Positions 1 to 8,964 of a stretch of 64,000 nucleotides of DNA are shown in pieces. This stretch comes from a methane-oxidizing endosymbiont of Gigantopelta aegis (GTDB taxonomy: Bacteria; Pseudomonadota; Gammaproteobacteria; Methylococcales; Methylomonadaceae). Where the stretch lies: contig NZ_JAEHGD010000002.1 in assembly GCF_016097405.1 (NCBI RefSeq), positions 135,876 through 199,875 on the forward strand, read 5' to 3'. The notes beneath the pieces are model-generated. The model was given only the letters and a program-made list of their open reading frames with translations, ran no database searches and was not told the origin of the DNA. Numbering within the stretch: the first letter of the stretch is position 1; the number at the start of each line of letters is the position of its first letter. The translations under genes were made by a program, and so were the position numbers.

Positions 1-777
1 CAGCACGATAAAATGCGACAGGCGGGGCAAACCGATTTGTTTGGCTTGGTGGTGGAAGCCGATAGCGAGGAAACCCATCAGGAAAACTATGCCGACAAAA
101 CCGTGCCCTGGACAGAAAAACAACGTCTGCAACATGAAAAACTAACGCTGGGATTGTATTTAACCGGACACCCGATTGGCGAATATGAGCAAGAACTCAA
201 AGCGATCACCCATGGCCGTATTGCCGATTTACTGGCTGATGCAGAACGCAGTAAAGGAAAACTGGAAGGCCGGGTGGCGGGGCTAGTGGTCGAAATGCGT
301 ACTCGACAAACCAAACAAGGCAGAATGATGGGGTTTGCCACGCTGGACGATCGCACCGCCAGGCTGGAAGTGGCGGCTTTCAGTAAAGTCTATGAGGAAT
401 ATCGCGAAGTGATGAAAAACGACGCCATTTTAGTGGTTGAAGGTGGCATGGCGATGGATGATTTTTCTGGCATGTTGCGTGTCACAGCAGAAAAAGTCTA
501 TACCATTGAGCAAGCGCGCGAAGCGTTTGCCCGCCATCTTCTGCTTAAATGGAATGTTTCAGAACAACAAAAGGGCAGGGAGCAGCTTGAAAACTTGAAA
601 CAGACACTCAGCCCCTTCTGTGGCGGACAGACGCCGATCGTGATTCAATATCAATCCAGTCAGGCCAGGGCGACGATCAAATTAGGCGATGCCTGGCGCG
701 TCAGACCAGAAGACGAACTACTGAAGCGTTTATGTCATCTGTTTGGTGAGACGGCGGCAACCATAGCGTATCGCTAA
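1..777 (+). CDS. dnaE: DNA polymerase III alpha subunit, C-terminal part
   Basis: The frame is open from the first base, so this is the 3' end of a gene that starts outside the window (about 258 of the usual 1150-1170 residues). DnaE is the replicative polymerase subunit. The linker motif QTDLFGL, typical of the region after the helix-hairpin-helix domain, is followed by an OB-fold segment (GRVAGLVVEMRTRQTKQGRM, then a strand pattern ending KVYTIEQAREAF). The polymerase active site is upstream and not visible. The gene converges on greB with only 4 bases between stop codons; no clear terminator hairpin is seen between them. Family assignment is secure from this tail alone. Confidence 0.93.
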   Translation, partial: QHDKMRQAGQTDLFGLVVEADSEETHQENYADKTVPWTEKQRLQHEKLTLGLYLTGHPIGEYEQELKAITHGRIADLLADAERSKGKLEGRVAGLVVEMRTRQTKQGRMMGFATLDDRTARLEVAAFSKVYEEYREVMKNDAILVVEGGMAMDDFSGMLRVTAEKVYTIEQAREAFARHLLLKWNVSEQQKGREQLENLKQTLSPFCGGQTPIVIQYQSSQARATIKLGDAWRVRPEDELLKRLCHLFGETAATIAYR

Positions 778-781
778 GGTT

Positions 782-1300
782 TTATTCATCTGGAATTGAC
801 GATGCGCTGTAATCAATATCGATAATGGTATACAACACGGCGGCATGATCACCGCTTTTAATGCGCACTTCATCATCAAAAGTTTTTTTCAATAAGGCGC
901 GTGCTAACGGGGAATCCAGACTGATATAGCCTTTTTGGCCATCAATCTCGTCAGCACCGACGATGCGATAATAAACCTTTTCCCCATCTTCTTTTTCCAG
1001 TGTCACCCACGCGCCAAAAAAAACCTGATCTTGATTGGCGGGAATATCTCTGACGACAGTCAGGGAAGGCAGGCGTTTTTGCAGATAATGGATGCGCCGG
1101 TCGATGCCGCGTAATTCTTTTTTTCGATAAATATATTCGGCATTTTCCGAGCGATCACCTTCCGCGGCGGCGGCAGATAATGCGGCGGTGACTGCCTTGC
1201 GTTTTTCCCACAGTTCATTCAGTTCGCTTTCCAGACGCTGATAGCCTTGTGCTGTGATATAGGGCGATGATTTTGGGCAGGGTGGTTTCCAGCGGGCCAT
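782..1300 (-). CDS. greB: Transcription elongation factor GreB
   Basis: GreB rescues backtracked RNA polymerase by stimulating transcript cleavage through its secondary channel. The 172 residues show the N-terminal coiled coil with the acidic tip region GDRSENAEYIYRKKELR, diagnostic of GreB rather than GreA, followed by RRIHYLQKRL and a C-terminal FKBP-like domain. The N-terminus has a short extension (MARWKPPCPKSSPYITAQGY) before the conserved start of the coiled coil. It is divergent from slyD, with about 71 bases shared for both promoters. Confidence 0.95.
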   Translation of the reverse strand: MARWKPPCPKSSPYITAQGYQRLESELNELWEKRKAVTAALSAAAAEGDRSENAEYIYRKKELRGIDRRIHYLQKRLPSLTVVRDIPANQDQVFFGAWVTLEKEDGEKVYYRIVGADEIDGQKGYISLDSPLARALLKKTFDDEVRIKSGDHAAVLYTIIDIDYSASSIPDE

Positions 1301-1371
1301 GTTCTTTTGCTTTAAAACGCTTTATGATAGTAGGTTTTTTTACAGAGCAATGCTCTTTCCCAATAGATATT

Positions 1372-1848
1372 ATGCAAATTTCAGATAAAAAAGCAGTTTC
1401 CATTCATTATACCTTAACCAATGATGCGGGGGATAAACTCGACAGTTCCATTGGTGCAGAACCTTTAACTTATTTGCACGGCTCAGGCAATATTATTCCG
1501 GGCCTGGAAAATGCATTGGAAGGCAAAGATGTCGGTGACAAATTTACCGTGACCATTCCGGCTGAAGAAGCGTATGGTGAAAAACAGGCCGAAATGATTC
1601 AGGTTGTGCCTAAAAGTATGTTTGATGGCATGCCAGTGGAAGTGGGCATGCAGTTTCAGGCCCAGGTCAGTAACGGCCCTGGCATTATTACCGTGATTGC
1701 CATCAATGGCGATGAAGTCACCATTGATGGCAATCACCCGTTAGCCGGTGAAGCGTTGACCTTTGATGTGGAAGTGACCGATGTCAGAGAAGCGACCGAG
1801 GATGAACTGGCACATGGGCATGTGCATGGAGAAGGCTGTCAGCATTGA
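1372..1848 (+). CDS. slyD: FKBP-type peptidyl-prolyl isomerase, SlyD-like
   Basis: Peptidyl-prolyl cis-trans isomerase with chaperone activity in the SlyD group. The 158 residues contain an FKBP core (VSIHYTLTNDAGDKLDSS, YLHGSGNIIPGLENALEG, GEALTFDVEVTDVREAT) with the inserted-flap domain after AYGEKQAEMIQVVPKSM. The C-terminus AHGHVHGEGCQH is a short His/Cys tail like the metal-binding tail of E. coli SlyD but much shorter. An upstream in-frame start at 1267 would add 35 residues overlapping greB; I prefer ATG 1372 because family homology begins there. Role in nickel delivery is inferred only from the tail. Confidence 0.92.
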   Translation: MQISDKKAVSIHYTLTNDAGDKLDSSIGAEPLTYLHGSGNIIPGLENALEGKDVGDKFTVTIPAEEAYGEKQAEMIQVVPKSMFDGMPVEVGMQFQAQVSNGPGIITVIAINGDEVTIDGNHPLAGEALTFDVEVTDVREATEDELAHGHVHGEGCQH

Positions 1849-2456
1849 TGAGAAAGGAGGCTTTGACGAATAAAAAGCTGGTATTACTGCTGCTGACAGC
1901 GGTCACCGTTGTCGGCGGCTATGCTTTTTTACGTTACGCCTATGGAGTAACCGATTCAATGCCATTTACCCAGGAAATCGTTCTGATTATTCTGGGGACG
2001 GTGGCGACGGTTTTGATTACCGCATTATTGCTGAATCAACAAACAGCGGTTGAAATCGAAAAAGAACAAAGCATCAAATTCATCGAGCTGAAAACCAAAA
2101 CCTATGAAGAGTTGATCGACCGTATCGAAGCGATGTCCTTGGTAGAGCAAATTGATTGCCAGGACTTGATTCGACTGCGTTTTATCATGCATCGGCTGGC
2201 GATTTTTTCATCGCCCGAAGTCTTGAACGAATTTCATAATTTTCTGGCAGTGTTAACCGATTGTGTCGCCAATGGCACGATTCAGGATAACGGCACCGAA
2301 ATCTCGATGGCCTTGGCCAGTCTGACCATACGGATTCGGCAGGATTTGATCGGCGAAATGGATGACATGGGGAATTACTCGCAGGAACACATCAAAAAAC
2401 TGATCTTGCGAAATTCCGATGAGTCGATGGCGCTTAAAATAAGCCAAACCGAATAG
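1848..2456 (+). CDS. Hypothetical membrane protein with two N-terminal helices
   Basis: Not recognised. About 202 residues: two predicted membrane helices near residues 10-30 (KLVLLLLTAVTVVGGYAFL) and 42-62 (IVLIILGTVATVLITALLL), then a soluble, mostly helical C-terminal part of about 140 residues. The gene overlaps the slyD stop codon (TGATG), so translation is probably coupled. A strong ribosome binding site, AAGGAGG, lies at about 1855-1861 inside the first codons, so a TTG at 1863 is an alternative start although the spacing is tight. A palindromic repeat begins at the stop codon. Confidence 0.7.
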   Translation: MRKEALTNKKLVLLLLTAVTVVGGYAFLRYAYGVTDSMPFTQEIVLIILGTVATVLITALLLNQQTAVEIEKEQSIKFIELKTKTYEELIDRIEAMSLVEQIDCQDLIRLRFIMHRLAIFSSPEVLNEFHNFLAVLTDCVANGTIQDNGTEISMALASLTIRIRQDLIGEMDDMGNYSQEHIKKLILRNSDESMALKISQTE

Positions 2457-2534
2457 CTTGTAGCTTGGGTTAGCGTAGCGTAACCCAACGGAACGCAACT
2501 GACGCCGAAGTGTCGGGTTACGGCATGCGTCTGT
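2453..2534. repeat. Palindromic repeat, copy a
   Basis: Truncated copy of an approximately 90-base palindromic repeat seen three times in 1.5 kb (also at 3045-3137 and 3847-3931). All contain the hairpin GGGTTAGCGTAGCGTAACCC followed by a CGGAACGCAAC-like segment and a degenerate GTCGGGTTA arm. This copy starts inside the preceding stop codon and lacks the outer closing arm (ACCCGACCTAC) that copies b and c keep. Confidence 0.85.
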
Positions 2535-2570
2535 CTGAACTGACTAATTTATTACAGTGAGAAATCTATT

Positions 2571-2750
2571 ATGCAAACAGCTAAACAGGAAGCACTCAAC
2601 ACCATTAAGCAACTGCCGGAAAATACCGATATGGATGAGATCATGTACCGGCTTTATGTGCTGGATAAGATCAGGAAGGGTCAGGAAGTGGTGGAACAAG
2701 GAAAAGTCATCACCAGCGAGGAACTCAAGCGGGAAATTGATTCATGGTGA
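2571..2750 (+). CDS. Putative antitoxin paired with ParE/RelE-type toxin
   Basis: A 59-residue reading frame beginning MQTAKQEALNTIKQLPENTD and ending KVITSEELKREIDSW. It overlaps the downstream toxin by 7 bases (ATGGTGA), the usual arrangement of type II toxin-antitoxin pairs. The short helical composition and the position support an antitoxin; no DNA-binding fold is obvious, and similar small proteins are annotated as prevent-host-death-like or hypothetical. The larger overlapping frame at 2557-2775 is a shadow and was ignored. Confidence 0.75.
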   Translation: MQTAKQEALNTIKQLPENTDMDEIMYRLYVLDKIRKGQEVVEQGKVITSEELKREIDSW

Positions 2751-3043
2751 TTTGGTCGGAAGTGGCCAAGGCTGATTTACGTTCGATCCATGATTTTATT
2801 GCCCACGACTCGAAGCACTATGCCAAGAAGGTTACGCAGGATATTCGGGAGAAAACGGATGTGCTGGATGATTTGCCAAAGATGGGCAAGAAAGTACCGG
2901 AAGTGAATGATGAAGCTATCAGGGAACTATCGCTGTATTCCTACCGAGTCATCTACGAGATCAAAAGCCAGGGCATTTTTGTGTTGGCCGTGGCGCATAA
3001 GCGGCGGGATTTGAAGGTGGCGGATGTTTCGAGAGAGCAATAA
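2744..3043 (+). CDS. ParE/RelE-superfamily toxin
   Basis: A 99-residue toxin of the ParE/RelE fold. The start VIWSEVAKADLRSIHDFIAH is the typical first strand and helix (W S x x A x x D L x x I), the centre has KMGKKVPEVND followed by RELSLYSYRVIYEI, and the end IFVLAVAHKRRDL matches the last strand with its conserved basic residues. Family members act on DNA gyrase (ParE) or on ribosome-bound mRNA (RelE); sequence alone does not decide. It forms an operon with the overlapping antitoxin, and the pair is bracketed by repeat copies a and b. Confidence 0.88.
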   Translation: MVIWSEVAKADLRSIHDFIAHDSKHYAKKVTQDIREKTDVLDDLPKMGKKVPEVNDEAIRELSLYSYRVIYEIKSQGIFVLAVAHKRRDLKVADVSREQ

Positions 3044-3044
3044 A

Positions 3045-3137
3045 ATAGCTTGTAGGTTTGGTTAGCGTAGCGTAACCCAACGGAACGCAACCGATGCCGA
3101 AATGTCGGATTATGGCTGATGCCTAACCCGACCTACG
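3045..3137. repeat. Palindromic repeat, copy b
   Basis: Complete copy with outer arms GTAGGTTTGGTTAG and CTAACCCGACCTAC around the internal hairpin TAGCGTAGCGTA. It starts with the same AATAGCTTGTAG lead-in as copy a, directly after the toxin stop codon. It separates the two toxin-antitoxin modules. Confidence 0.88.
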
Positions 3138-3193
3138 GGCTAATGTTGCTGGAGTGTGGTGTGCTAGCCCAAAAAAATTCATAAACGGTTACA

Positions 3194-3481
3194 TTAAAAT
3201 CTTTCTTCTATGTCCTGTCGACCTATTATCGCCATGATTTCAACAACATCGCTGTTAATACGATAATAAATACTATCTGCGCCATAAACACTACGCCGAT
3301 AACCTTCACGAATATAATCAACGGCTTGATAAAGATAAGGCTGATCCGCGATTTTCTCAAAGTGTTCTATGAGACCGTTATAATATTTATCAGCGTGTGT
3401 CTCACCATATTCATGAAAGCCATATAACCAAATTCTGCGTAAATCCGCTTCGGCTTCGGCTGAAAGTCTATAAGTCCCCAT
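3194..3481 (-). CDS. parE: ParE-family toxin
   Basis: A 95-residue toxin beginning MGTYRLSAEAEADLRRIWLY, with HADKYYNGLIEHFEKIADQP and the C-terminal block REGYRRSVYGADSIYYRI ending EIMAIIGRQDIEERF. This is a clear ParE architecture (gyrase-poisoning family). The start at 3481 was chosen over upstream in-frame starts because family homology begins at MGTYRL and the antitoxin frame runs through the upstream part; the two genes overlap by 14 bases. It is transcribed behind its antitoxin. Confidence 0.9.
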   Translation of the reverse strand: MGTYRLSAEAEADLRRIWLYGFHEYGETHADKYYNGLIEHFEKIADQPYLYQAVDYIREGYRRSVYGADSIYYRINSDVVEIMAIIGRQDIEERF

Positions 3482-3719
3482 TACGACGCGCTTCTTCCTT
3501 GAGCTCCGCGAGAATATCTCCGGCTGTTTTGTCTGTAAAGCCATTATTTTCAGCTCTTAAGAGTCTGGCACGGATATAGTCAATCTCGTTTTGTTGCGCA
3601 CGCGCTTTTCGTATGAGGTCGTTTATGACTTCGCTTTTACTGCTATATTCTTCGCTTTCAACTTGCGCTTTAAGCCACTTATCATTCGGTGTTGTTATCG
3701 AAATGCTTTGTCTGACCAT
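3468..3719 (-). CDS. parD: ParD-family ribbon-helix-helix antitoxin
   Basis: An 83-residue antitoxin. The N-terminus MVRQSISITTPNDKWLKAQV is the DNA-binding strand and first helix of a ribbon-helix-helix domain, followed by YSSKSEVINDLIRKA. The charged C-terminal half (DILAELKEEARRNGDL) is the expected toxin-binding segment. Start 3719 fits the family better than 3734. It probably represses its own promoter; direct repeats that could be the operator lie just upstream at 3740-3773. Confidence 0.9.
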   Translation of the reverse strand: MVRQSISITTPNDKWLKAQVESEEYSSKSEVINDLIRKARAQQNEIDYIRARLLRAENNGFTDKTAGDILAELKEEARRNGDL

Positions 3720-3739
3720 AACGTCACCCCCCATAAATA

Positions 3740-3773
3740 ATTACACCACATTAAAATCAATATTACACCACAT
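3740..3773 (-). promoter_or_regulatory. Candidate ParD operator, two 12-bp direct repeats
   Basis: ATTACACCACAT occurs at 3740-3751 and again at 3762-3773, 22 bases apart (about two helical turns), some 20 bases upstream of parD. A third related string, ACTACATTAA, follows at about 3779. Ribbon-helix-helix antitoxins commonly bind such phased direct repeats; the assignment is inference. Confidence 0.45.
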
Positions 3774-3846
3774 AAGAACTACATTAAACAAAAAACAGTA
3801 TTTTCCATCCATGCACTTCTTTATTAGTTTCATGTCAACGCAACTC

Positions 3847-3931
3847 GTAGGTTGGGTTAGCGTAGCGTAACCCAACGAACGAAACGGATGCTGGAATGCC
3901 GGGTTACGGCTGACACCTAACCCGACCTACG
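3847..3931. repeat. Palindromic repeat, copy c
   Basis: Complete copy with outer arms GTAGGTTGGGTTAG and CTAACCCGACCTAC. On the plus strand it is followed by ATTTTTTAG, and it lies at the 3' end of the ftsK-side transcription unit, so it could serve as a terminator hairpin as well as a mobile repeat. Confidence 0.88.
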
Positions 3932-3936
3932 ATTTT

Positions 3937-4122
3937 TTAGCGGTAAAACAGAAAATACCCCAACGCAAACAACCCAGTTTCGATAAACGCGATGCCCCAA
4001 AAATAGAGAACAAACAACATCAGCTTAACGCCGGGTTCGACGGGTTTTTTTCTGCATAGTAGCAGGCTGATCAGGGCGGCAAGCGATAATAACAGGACCA
4101 AGCCAGTGATATAGGGATTCAT
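3937..4122 (-). CDS. Small two-helix membrane protein downstream of ftsK
   Basis: A 61-residue protein, MNPYITGLVLLLSLAALISL then a polar loop CRKKPVEPGVK then a second helix LMLFVLYFWGIAFIETGLF. Function unknown. Its start codon lies one base beyond the ftsK stop, and an AAGGA ribosome binding site sits 7 bases upstream inside the end of ftsK, which supports a real, translationally coupled gene. Upstream in-frame starts inside ftsK are less likely. Confidence 0.7.
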   Translation of the reverse strand: MNPYITGLVLLLSLAALISLLLCRKKPVEPGVKLMLFVLYFWGIAFIETGLFALGYFLFYR

Positions 4123-4123
4123 A

Positions 4124-6400
4124 TCAATCCTTCGGAGGAGGAGGGGCGATGACTTCACGGCTGCCGCCAGCCTGAGGTGAGCTGACCACGCCCTGGGCTT
4201 CCATTTCCTCGATCATTCGGGCAGCTCGGTTGTAACCGACCTTAAAGCGGCGTTGCACGCTGGAAATCGAGGCTTTTCGGGATTCGGTGACAAACGCCAC
4301 GGCTTCATCATAAAGGCTGTCCAGGTCACTGCTGTCGCTCCCGGTGCTGATGTCGCCACTGTCGCTGCGCTCCTGGGTGATTTCGTCCAGATAATTGGCC
4401 GGGCCGGTTTTTTTCAGAAATTCGACCACGCGGTGAACTTCATGGTCATCGACAAATGCGCCATGGGCACGAATCGGAATACTGGTGCCGGAGGGCAGAA
4501 ACAGCATATCACCATTACCCAGCAATGCTTCGGCGCCCGATTGATCCAGCACCGTGCGTGAATCAATTCGTGATGAAACCTGAAAGGAAATCCGCGTCGG
4601 GATATTGGCTTTGATCAGGCCGGTCAACACATCAACCGAGGGGCGCTGTGTGGCCAGAATTAGATGGATACCGGCAGCCCGGGCTTTTTGTGCCAGACGG
4701 GCGATCAATTCCTCGACTTTTTTACCGACAATCATCATCATATCGGCTAATTCGTCGATTACGATGATAATACTGGGCAGCGTTTCCAGGGTGGGGATTT
4801 CAATCTCGTCCGCTAATGGGTCGGTGTTTTGAAATAAAGGGTCGGCAATGGGCTCACCTTTGGCGTTGGCTTCTTTGATCAATTGATTGTAACCGGCGAT
4901 ATTTCTGACGCCGAGTTTCGACATCAGCTTGTAACGTCGTTCCATCTCCGCTACCGACCAACGCAAGGCATTTTGCGCATCTTTCATGTCGGTGACCACC
5001 GGTGTCAGTAAATGCGGGATACCTTCATAAACCGACAGTTCCAGCATTTTAGGGTCAATCATGATCAGCCGGATTTGTTCCGGTGTGGATTTGTACAGCA
5101 GGCTTAAAATCATGGTATTGATCGCCACCGATTTACCGGAACCTGTGGTGCCGGCCACCAGCGCGTGCGGCATTTTGCCAAGGTCTGCCATCACCGGGTT
5201 GCCGGAAATGTCTTTGCCCATCGCCAGGGTCAGGTTGGAGCGGGCTTTTTCGAAGGCTTTAGAACCCAATAAATCCTGGAGCGGTACAATTTCACGTTCC
5301 TGATTGGGAATTTCCAGACCGATGACTGATTTTCCTTCAATCACTTCCACCACCCGGACGCTGGTCACCGACAAACCTCGCGCTAAATCTTTGGCCAGCG
5401 AGGTTATACGGCTGACTTTGACGCCGGCCGCCAGTTGCAATTCAAAACGGGTAATAACAGGCCCCGGCAATACGGCGACGACTTCGGCGACGATGTTGTA
5501 ATCCTGTAAAACATCTTCGACCATGCGGGACAAATCTTCCAGTTCGGCCTGGGAATAGCGTTTGACCTTGGTTTCTCGTTTCTCCAGTAAAGACAAGGGG
5601 GGCAGCGCACCTGCCAGGTTTTTTTCATCGAACAAATCGATCTGTTTTTCTTTGATGCTGCGTTTACTGACTTCAACTGTATTCAGACTGGGTGCAATCT
5701 TGAGTTTTGATTTTTTTGTCGGTTTTTCTTTTGCGGCAGAGGCAGATTTTTGCACTTTTTTGGGGGCGATAGTCGGTTTTTGCCGCCGGTTTTGCCAAAA
5801 ATCCTGTCCTCTTTTGGCTAGAAAACGACAGATGATCAAGGTTAATTTGCCTACATTGTCCATTACGCCAAACCAGGATAAGCCGGTGAATAGGGTAATG
5901 CCCGCTAAAAATATGGCTAATAACAGCAGGGTGGCGCCGGAATCGCCAAGTAGGATAATCAGGTAATCGCCGATTTCCTGGCCGATGATACCGCCGGTCG
6001 TGGTCGGGAGTTCCAATGGAACCCGCAATAGATGTAAATAGAACAGTGCGGCACCCGATAGGATGGTGGCAATAAAGCCGCTCCAGCGGATGGCTAGTAT
6101 CCAACGGTTGTTTTCCCGTTTAGCTTGGGTGTAGGTCAGATAACCATGCCAGAACAACATAACTGGAAATAAAAAAGCCATCAGGCCAAAAAAACTGAGG
6201 CTAAAGTCTGATAACCAAGCACCGATGACACCACCGGCGTTTTTGATAACAGGAGAGGTGCCGCTATGGGTCCAGCCGGCATCTTCATGACTGAATGTGA
6301 CCAGGGAAATTAAAAAAAATAGCGCTAGACTGGCAAAAAATAAAAAAGCGACTTCACGCAAACCGCGTATGGTGGTTTCTTTTTCGATGACTGCAACCAT
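4124..6400 (-). CDS. ftsK: DNA translocase FtsK
   Basis: Septum-anchored ATP-driven DNA pump that resolves chromosome dimers and clears DNA from the closing septum. 758 residues: four predicted membrane helices in about the first 190 residues, a basic linker of about 100 residues ([18 protein letters not shown]), the alpha/beta motor with Walker [15 protein letters not shown] and Walker [14 protein letters not shown], and a C-terminal winged-helix gamma domain ([37 protein letters not shown]) that reads KOPS sequences. The linker is much shorter than in E. coli FtsK but normal for many gammaproteobacteria. It is divergent from trxB. Confidence 0.96.
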   Translation of the reverse strand: MVAVIEKETTIRGLREVAFLFFASLALFFLISLVTFSHEDAGWTHSGTSPVIKNAGGVIGAWLSDFSLSFFGLMAFLFPVMLFWHGYLTYTQAKRENNRWILAIRWSGFIATILSGAALFYLHLLRVPLELPTTTGGIIGQEIGDYLIILLGDSGATLLLLAIFLAGITLFTGLSWFGVMDNVGKLTLIICRFLAKRGQDFWQNRRQKPTIAPKKVQKSASAAKEKPTKKSKLKIAPSLNTVEVSKRSIKEKQIDLFDEKNLAGALPPLSLLEKRETKVKRYSQAELEDLSRMVEDVLQDYNIVAEVVAVLPGPVITRFELQLAAGVKVSRITSLAKDLARGLSVTSVRVVEVIEGKSVIGLEIPNQEREIVPLQDLLGSKAFEKARSNLTLAMGKDISGNPVMADLGKMPHALVAGTTGSGKSVAINTMILSLLYKSTPEQIRLIMIDPKMLELSVYEGIPHLLTPVVTDMKDAQNALRWSVAEMERRYKLMSKLGVRNIAGYNQLIKEANAKGEPIADPLFQNTDPLADEIEIPTLETLPSIIIVIDELADMMMIVGKKVEELIARLAQKARAAGIHLILATQRPSVDVLTGLIKANIPTRISFQVSSRIDSRTVLDQSGAEALLGNGDMLFLPSGTSIPIRAHGAFVDDHEVHRVVEFLKKTGPANYLDEITQERSDSGDISTGSDSSDLDSLYDEAVAFVTESRKASISSVQRRFKVGYNRAARMIEEMEAQGVVSSPQAGGSREVIAPPPPKD

Positions 6401-6537
6401 GATTTGCTACAAGAAATGTTTAATAAAACATCATTATAGATTATTTATCGAATATTTCACCTTAAGAGATTCTTAGCTTGTGACGGTGATGATAGCTACG
6501 TTGGGTTGAAAAAGACTACTGTGGATGATTGGCAGGG

Positions 6538-6566
6538 TTTAATGCGCTACTTATACGCCGTATAAT
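6538..6566 (+). promoter_or_regulatory. Candidate trxB promoter
   Basis: A perfect -10 hexamer TATAAT at 6561-6566 lies 33 bases upstream of the trxB start codon. The -35 position at 17-base spacing reads TTTAAT (6538-6543), which is weak. Confidence 0.45.
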
Positions 6567-6584
6567 GAGAAATTGACTGTTTAA

Positions 6585-7559
<975 letters not shown>

Positions 7560-7568
7560 GTCGTGGAG

Positions 7569-8264
7569 ATGCCGTTACAGATGCTCAACCCGTTTGATCC
7601 GCAACAGCCATTTCCAGACCCGGAGACGGCATTAATTGAACCGAATGGACTGTTGGCGGTTGGTGGTTGTTTGTCTATGCAACGTTTGTTGAATGCTTAT
7701 CAACACGGCATTTTTCCCTGGTTCAATTCTAACGAACCTATTTTATGGTGGTCACCCGATCCGCGGCTGGTGATTGTGCCGGGGCAAGAAAAAATTTCCC
7801 GTAGCCTAAAAAAAACGCTGCGTAGAGGCATTTATAAGGTGACCTATGATAGGTGTTTTGTAGATGTCATGAAGGCTTGTGCTGCGCCGAGGCAAAATAC
7901 GACTGGAACTTGGATTACCGAAGAGATACTGGAGGCTTACCAACGATTACATCAGCATCATTTCGCGCATTCAGTGGAGGTCTGGAAAGGGGATGTGCTA
8001 GTCGGTGGGTTGTACGGTGTGGCAATAGGACAGGTGTTTTTTGGTGAATCCATGTTTCATCGCCAAACTGATGCCTCGAAGGTTGCATTTGTTACCTTGA
8101 TGGCGCAGCTACGGCAATGGGGGTATCAGTTGGTTGATTGTCAGGTTCGCAGCGAGCATTTGTTGAGCTTAGGCGCTAAAGAGATACCGCGTTCGCAATT
8201 TAACGCCTTGTTACAGCACTATTGTTCTGCCAACGTGTCTGAGCAAGCCTGGAAAGAGAGATGA
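7569..8264 (+). CDS. aat: Leucyl/phenylalanyl-tRNA--protein transferase
   Basis: Transfers Leu or Phe from tRNA to N-terminal Lys/Arg of proteins, marking them for ClpS-ClpAP degradation. About 231 residues with family blocks EPNGLLAVGG, AYQHGIFPWF, LWWSPDPRLVI, TWITEEILEAYQRLH, FFGESMFHR and VDCQVRSEHLLSLGAKEIPR. The exact start is uncertain (GTG 7563, ATG 7569 or ATG 7581). The stop overlaps the start of bpt (ATGA), an N-degron operon common in gammaproteobacteria. Confidence 0.95.
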   Translation: MPLQMLNPFDPQQPFPDPETALIEPNGLLAVGGCLSMQRLLNAYQHGIFPWFNSNEPILWWSPDPRLVIVPGQEKISRSLKKTLRRGIYKVTYDRCFVDVMKACAAPRQNTTGTWITEEILEAYQRLHQHHFAHSVEVWKGDVLVGGLYGVAIGQVFFGESMFHRQTDASKVAFVTLMAQLRQWGYQLVDCQVRSEHLLSLGAKEIPRSQFNALLQHYCSANVSEQAWKER

Positions 8265-8962
8265 TTTCGGTACCTTTGTTTCTGACCGAACCGCATGAAT
8301 GCAGTTATCTTGATGACCAAGCGGCGCAGACCGTGTTTGTGCATCCAAGTTATCCTGTCAATACGCCTGTCTATTCACTTTTGATAGAAAAAGGTTTCCG
8401 GCGCAGTGGTGATGATGTCTATGCGACGAAGTGCCCAGCCTGTACAGCATGTCTTTCTGCACGGATTCCTGTATCCAGGTTTAAACCCGACCGACGGCAG
8501 CGGCGCTGCTGGCGTAAGAATCATGATACGCACACAATCATAAAAAATGCTCAGTTTGATCCGCGGCATTTTGATTTATATCTCAAATATCAAAACTTCA
8601 AACATCCCGGTGGTTCTATGGCCGAGGTGGATGAAGCAGAATATAACCGTTTTTTAAGCAGCTCATGGTGTGATACACGTTTTGTTGAGTTTTGGCGACA
8701 AGATCAGCTGATGGCTGTTGCCGTCGTTGACTTTTTAGGCGACGCATTGTCCGCCGTGTACACCTTTTTTGAACCCGACTTAGCCCATTTCAGCCCGGGC
8801 ACCTATGGGGTATTGTGGCAAATAGACTATGCCAAAAAGCACGGTATGGAATATGTCTATCTGGGATACTGGATCGAACAGTGCCCGAAAATGAGTTATA
8901 AAAGCCAGTATAAGCCGCTGGAAGTATTAATTGGCCAACATTGGCGCATGGCAGGAGAATGA
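8261..8962 (+). CDS. bpt: Aspartate/glutamate leucyltransferase (Bpt, ATE family)
   Basis: Bacterial member of the arginyltransferase fold that attaches Leu to N-terminal Asp or Glu, creating a secondary N-degron. 233 residues with the cysteine cluster [15 protein letters not shown], the block [14 protein letters not shown], and the C-terminal GNAT-like part [23 protein letters not shown] followed by [11 protein letters not shown]. It overlaps aat at its start and the next gene follows at 8965. Together Aat and Bpt funnel basic and acidic N-termini to the same adaptor. Confidence 0.95.
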   Translation: MISVPLFLTEPHECSYLDDQAAQTVFVHPSYPVNTPVYSLLIEKGFRRSGDDVYATKCPACTACLSARIPVSRFKPDRRQRRCWRKNHDTHTIIKNAQFDPRHFDLYLKYQNFKHPGGSMAEVDEAEYNRFLSSSWCDTRFVEFWRQDQLMAVAVVDFLGDALSAVYTFFEPDLAHFSPGTYGVLWQIDYAKKHGMEYVYLGYWIEQCPKMSYKSQYKPLEVLIGQHWRMAGE

Positions 8963-8964
8963 CG

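Noticed and set aside
2557-2775. A 72-codon frame overlapping the first antitoxin
   Set aside because: Arg/Ser/Trp-rich composition and out of frame with the antitoxin at 2571-2750, which has the proper overlap with the toxin.
4605-6104. Several open frames opposite and beside ftsK
   Set aside because: Low-complexity, Ser/Ala/Thr-rich translations shadowing a strongly conserved gene; no ribosome binding sites or family features.
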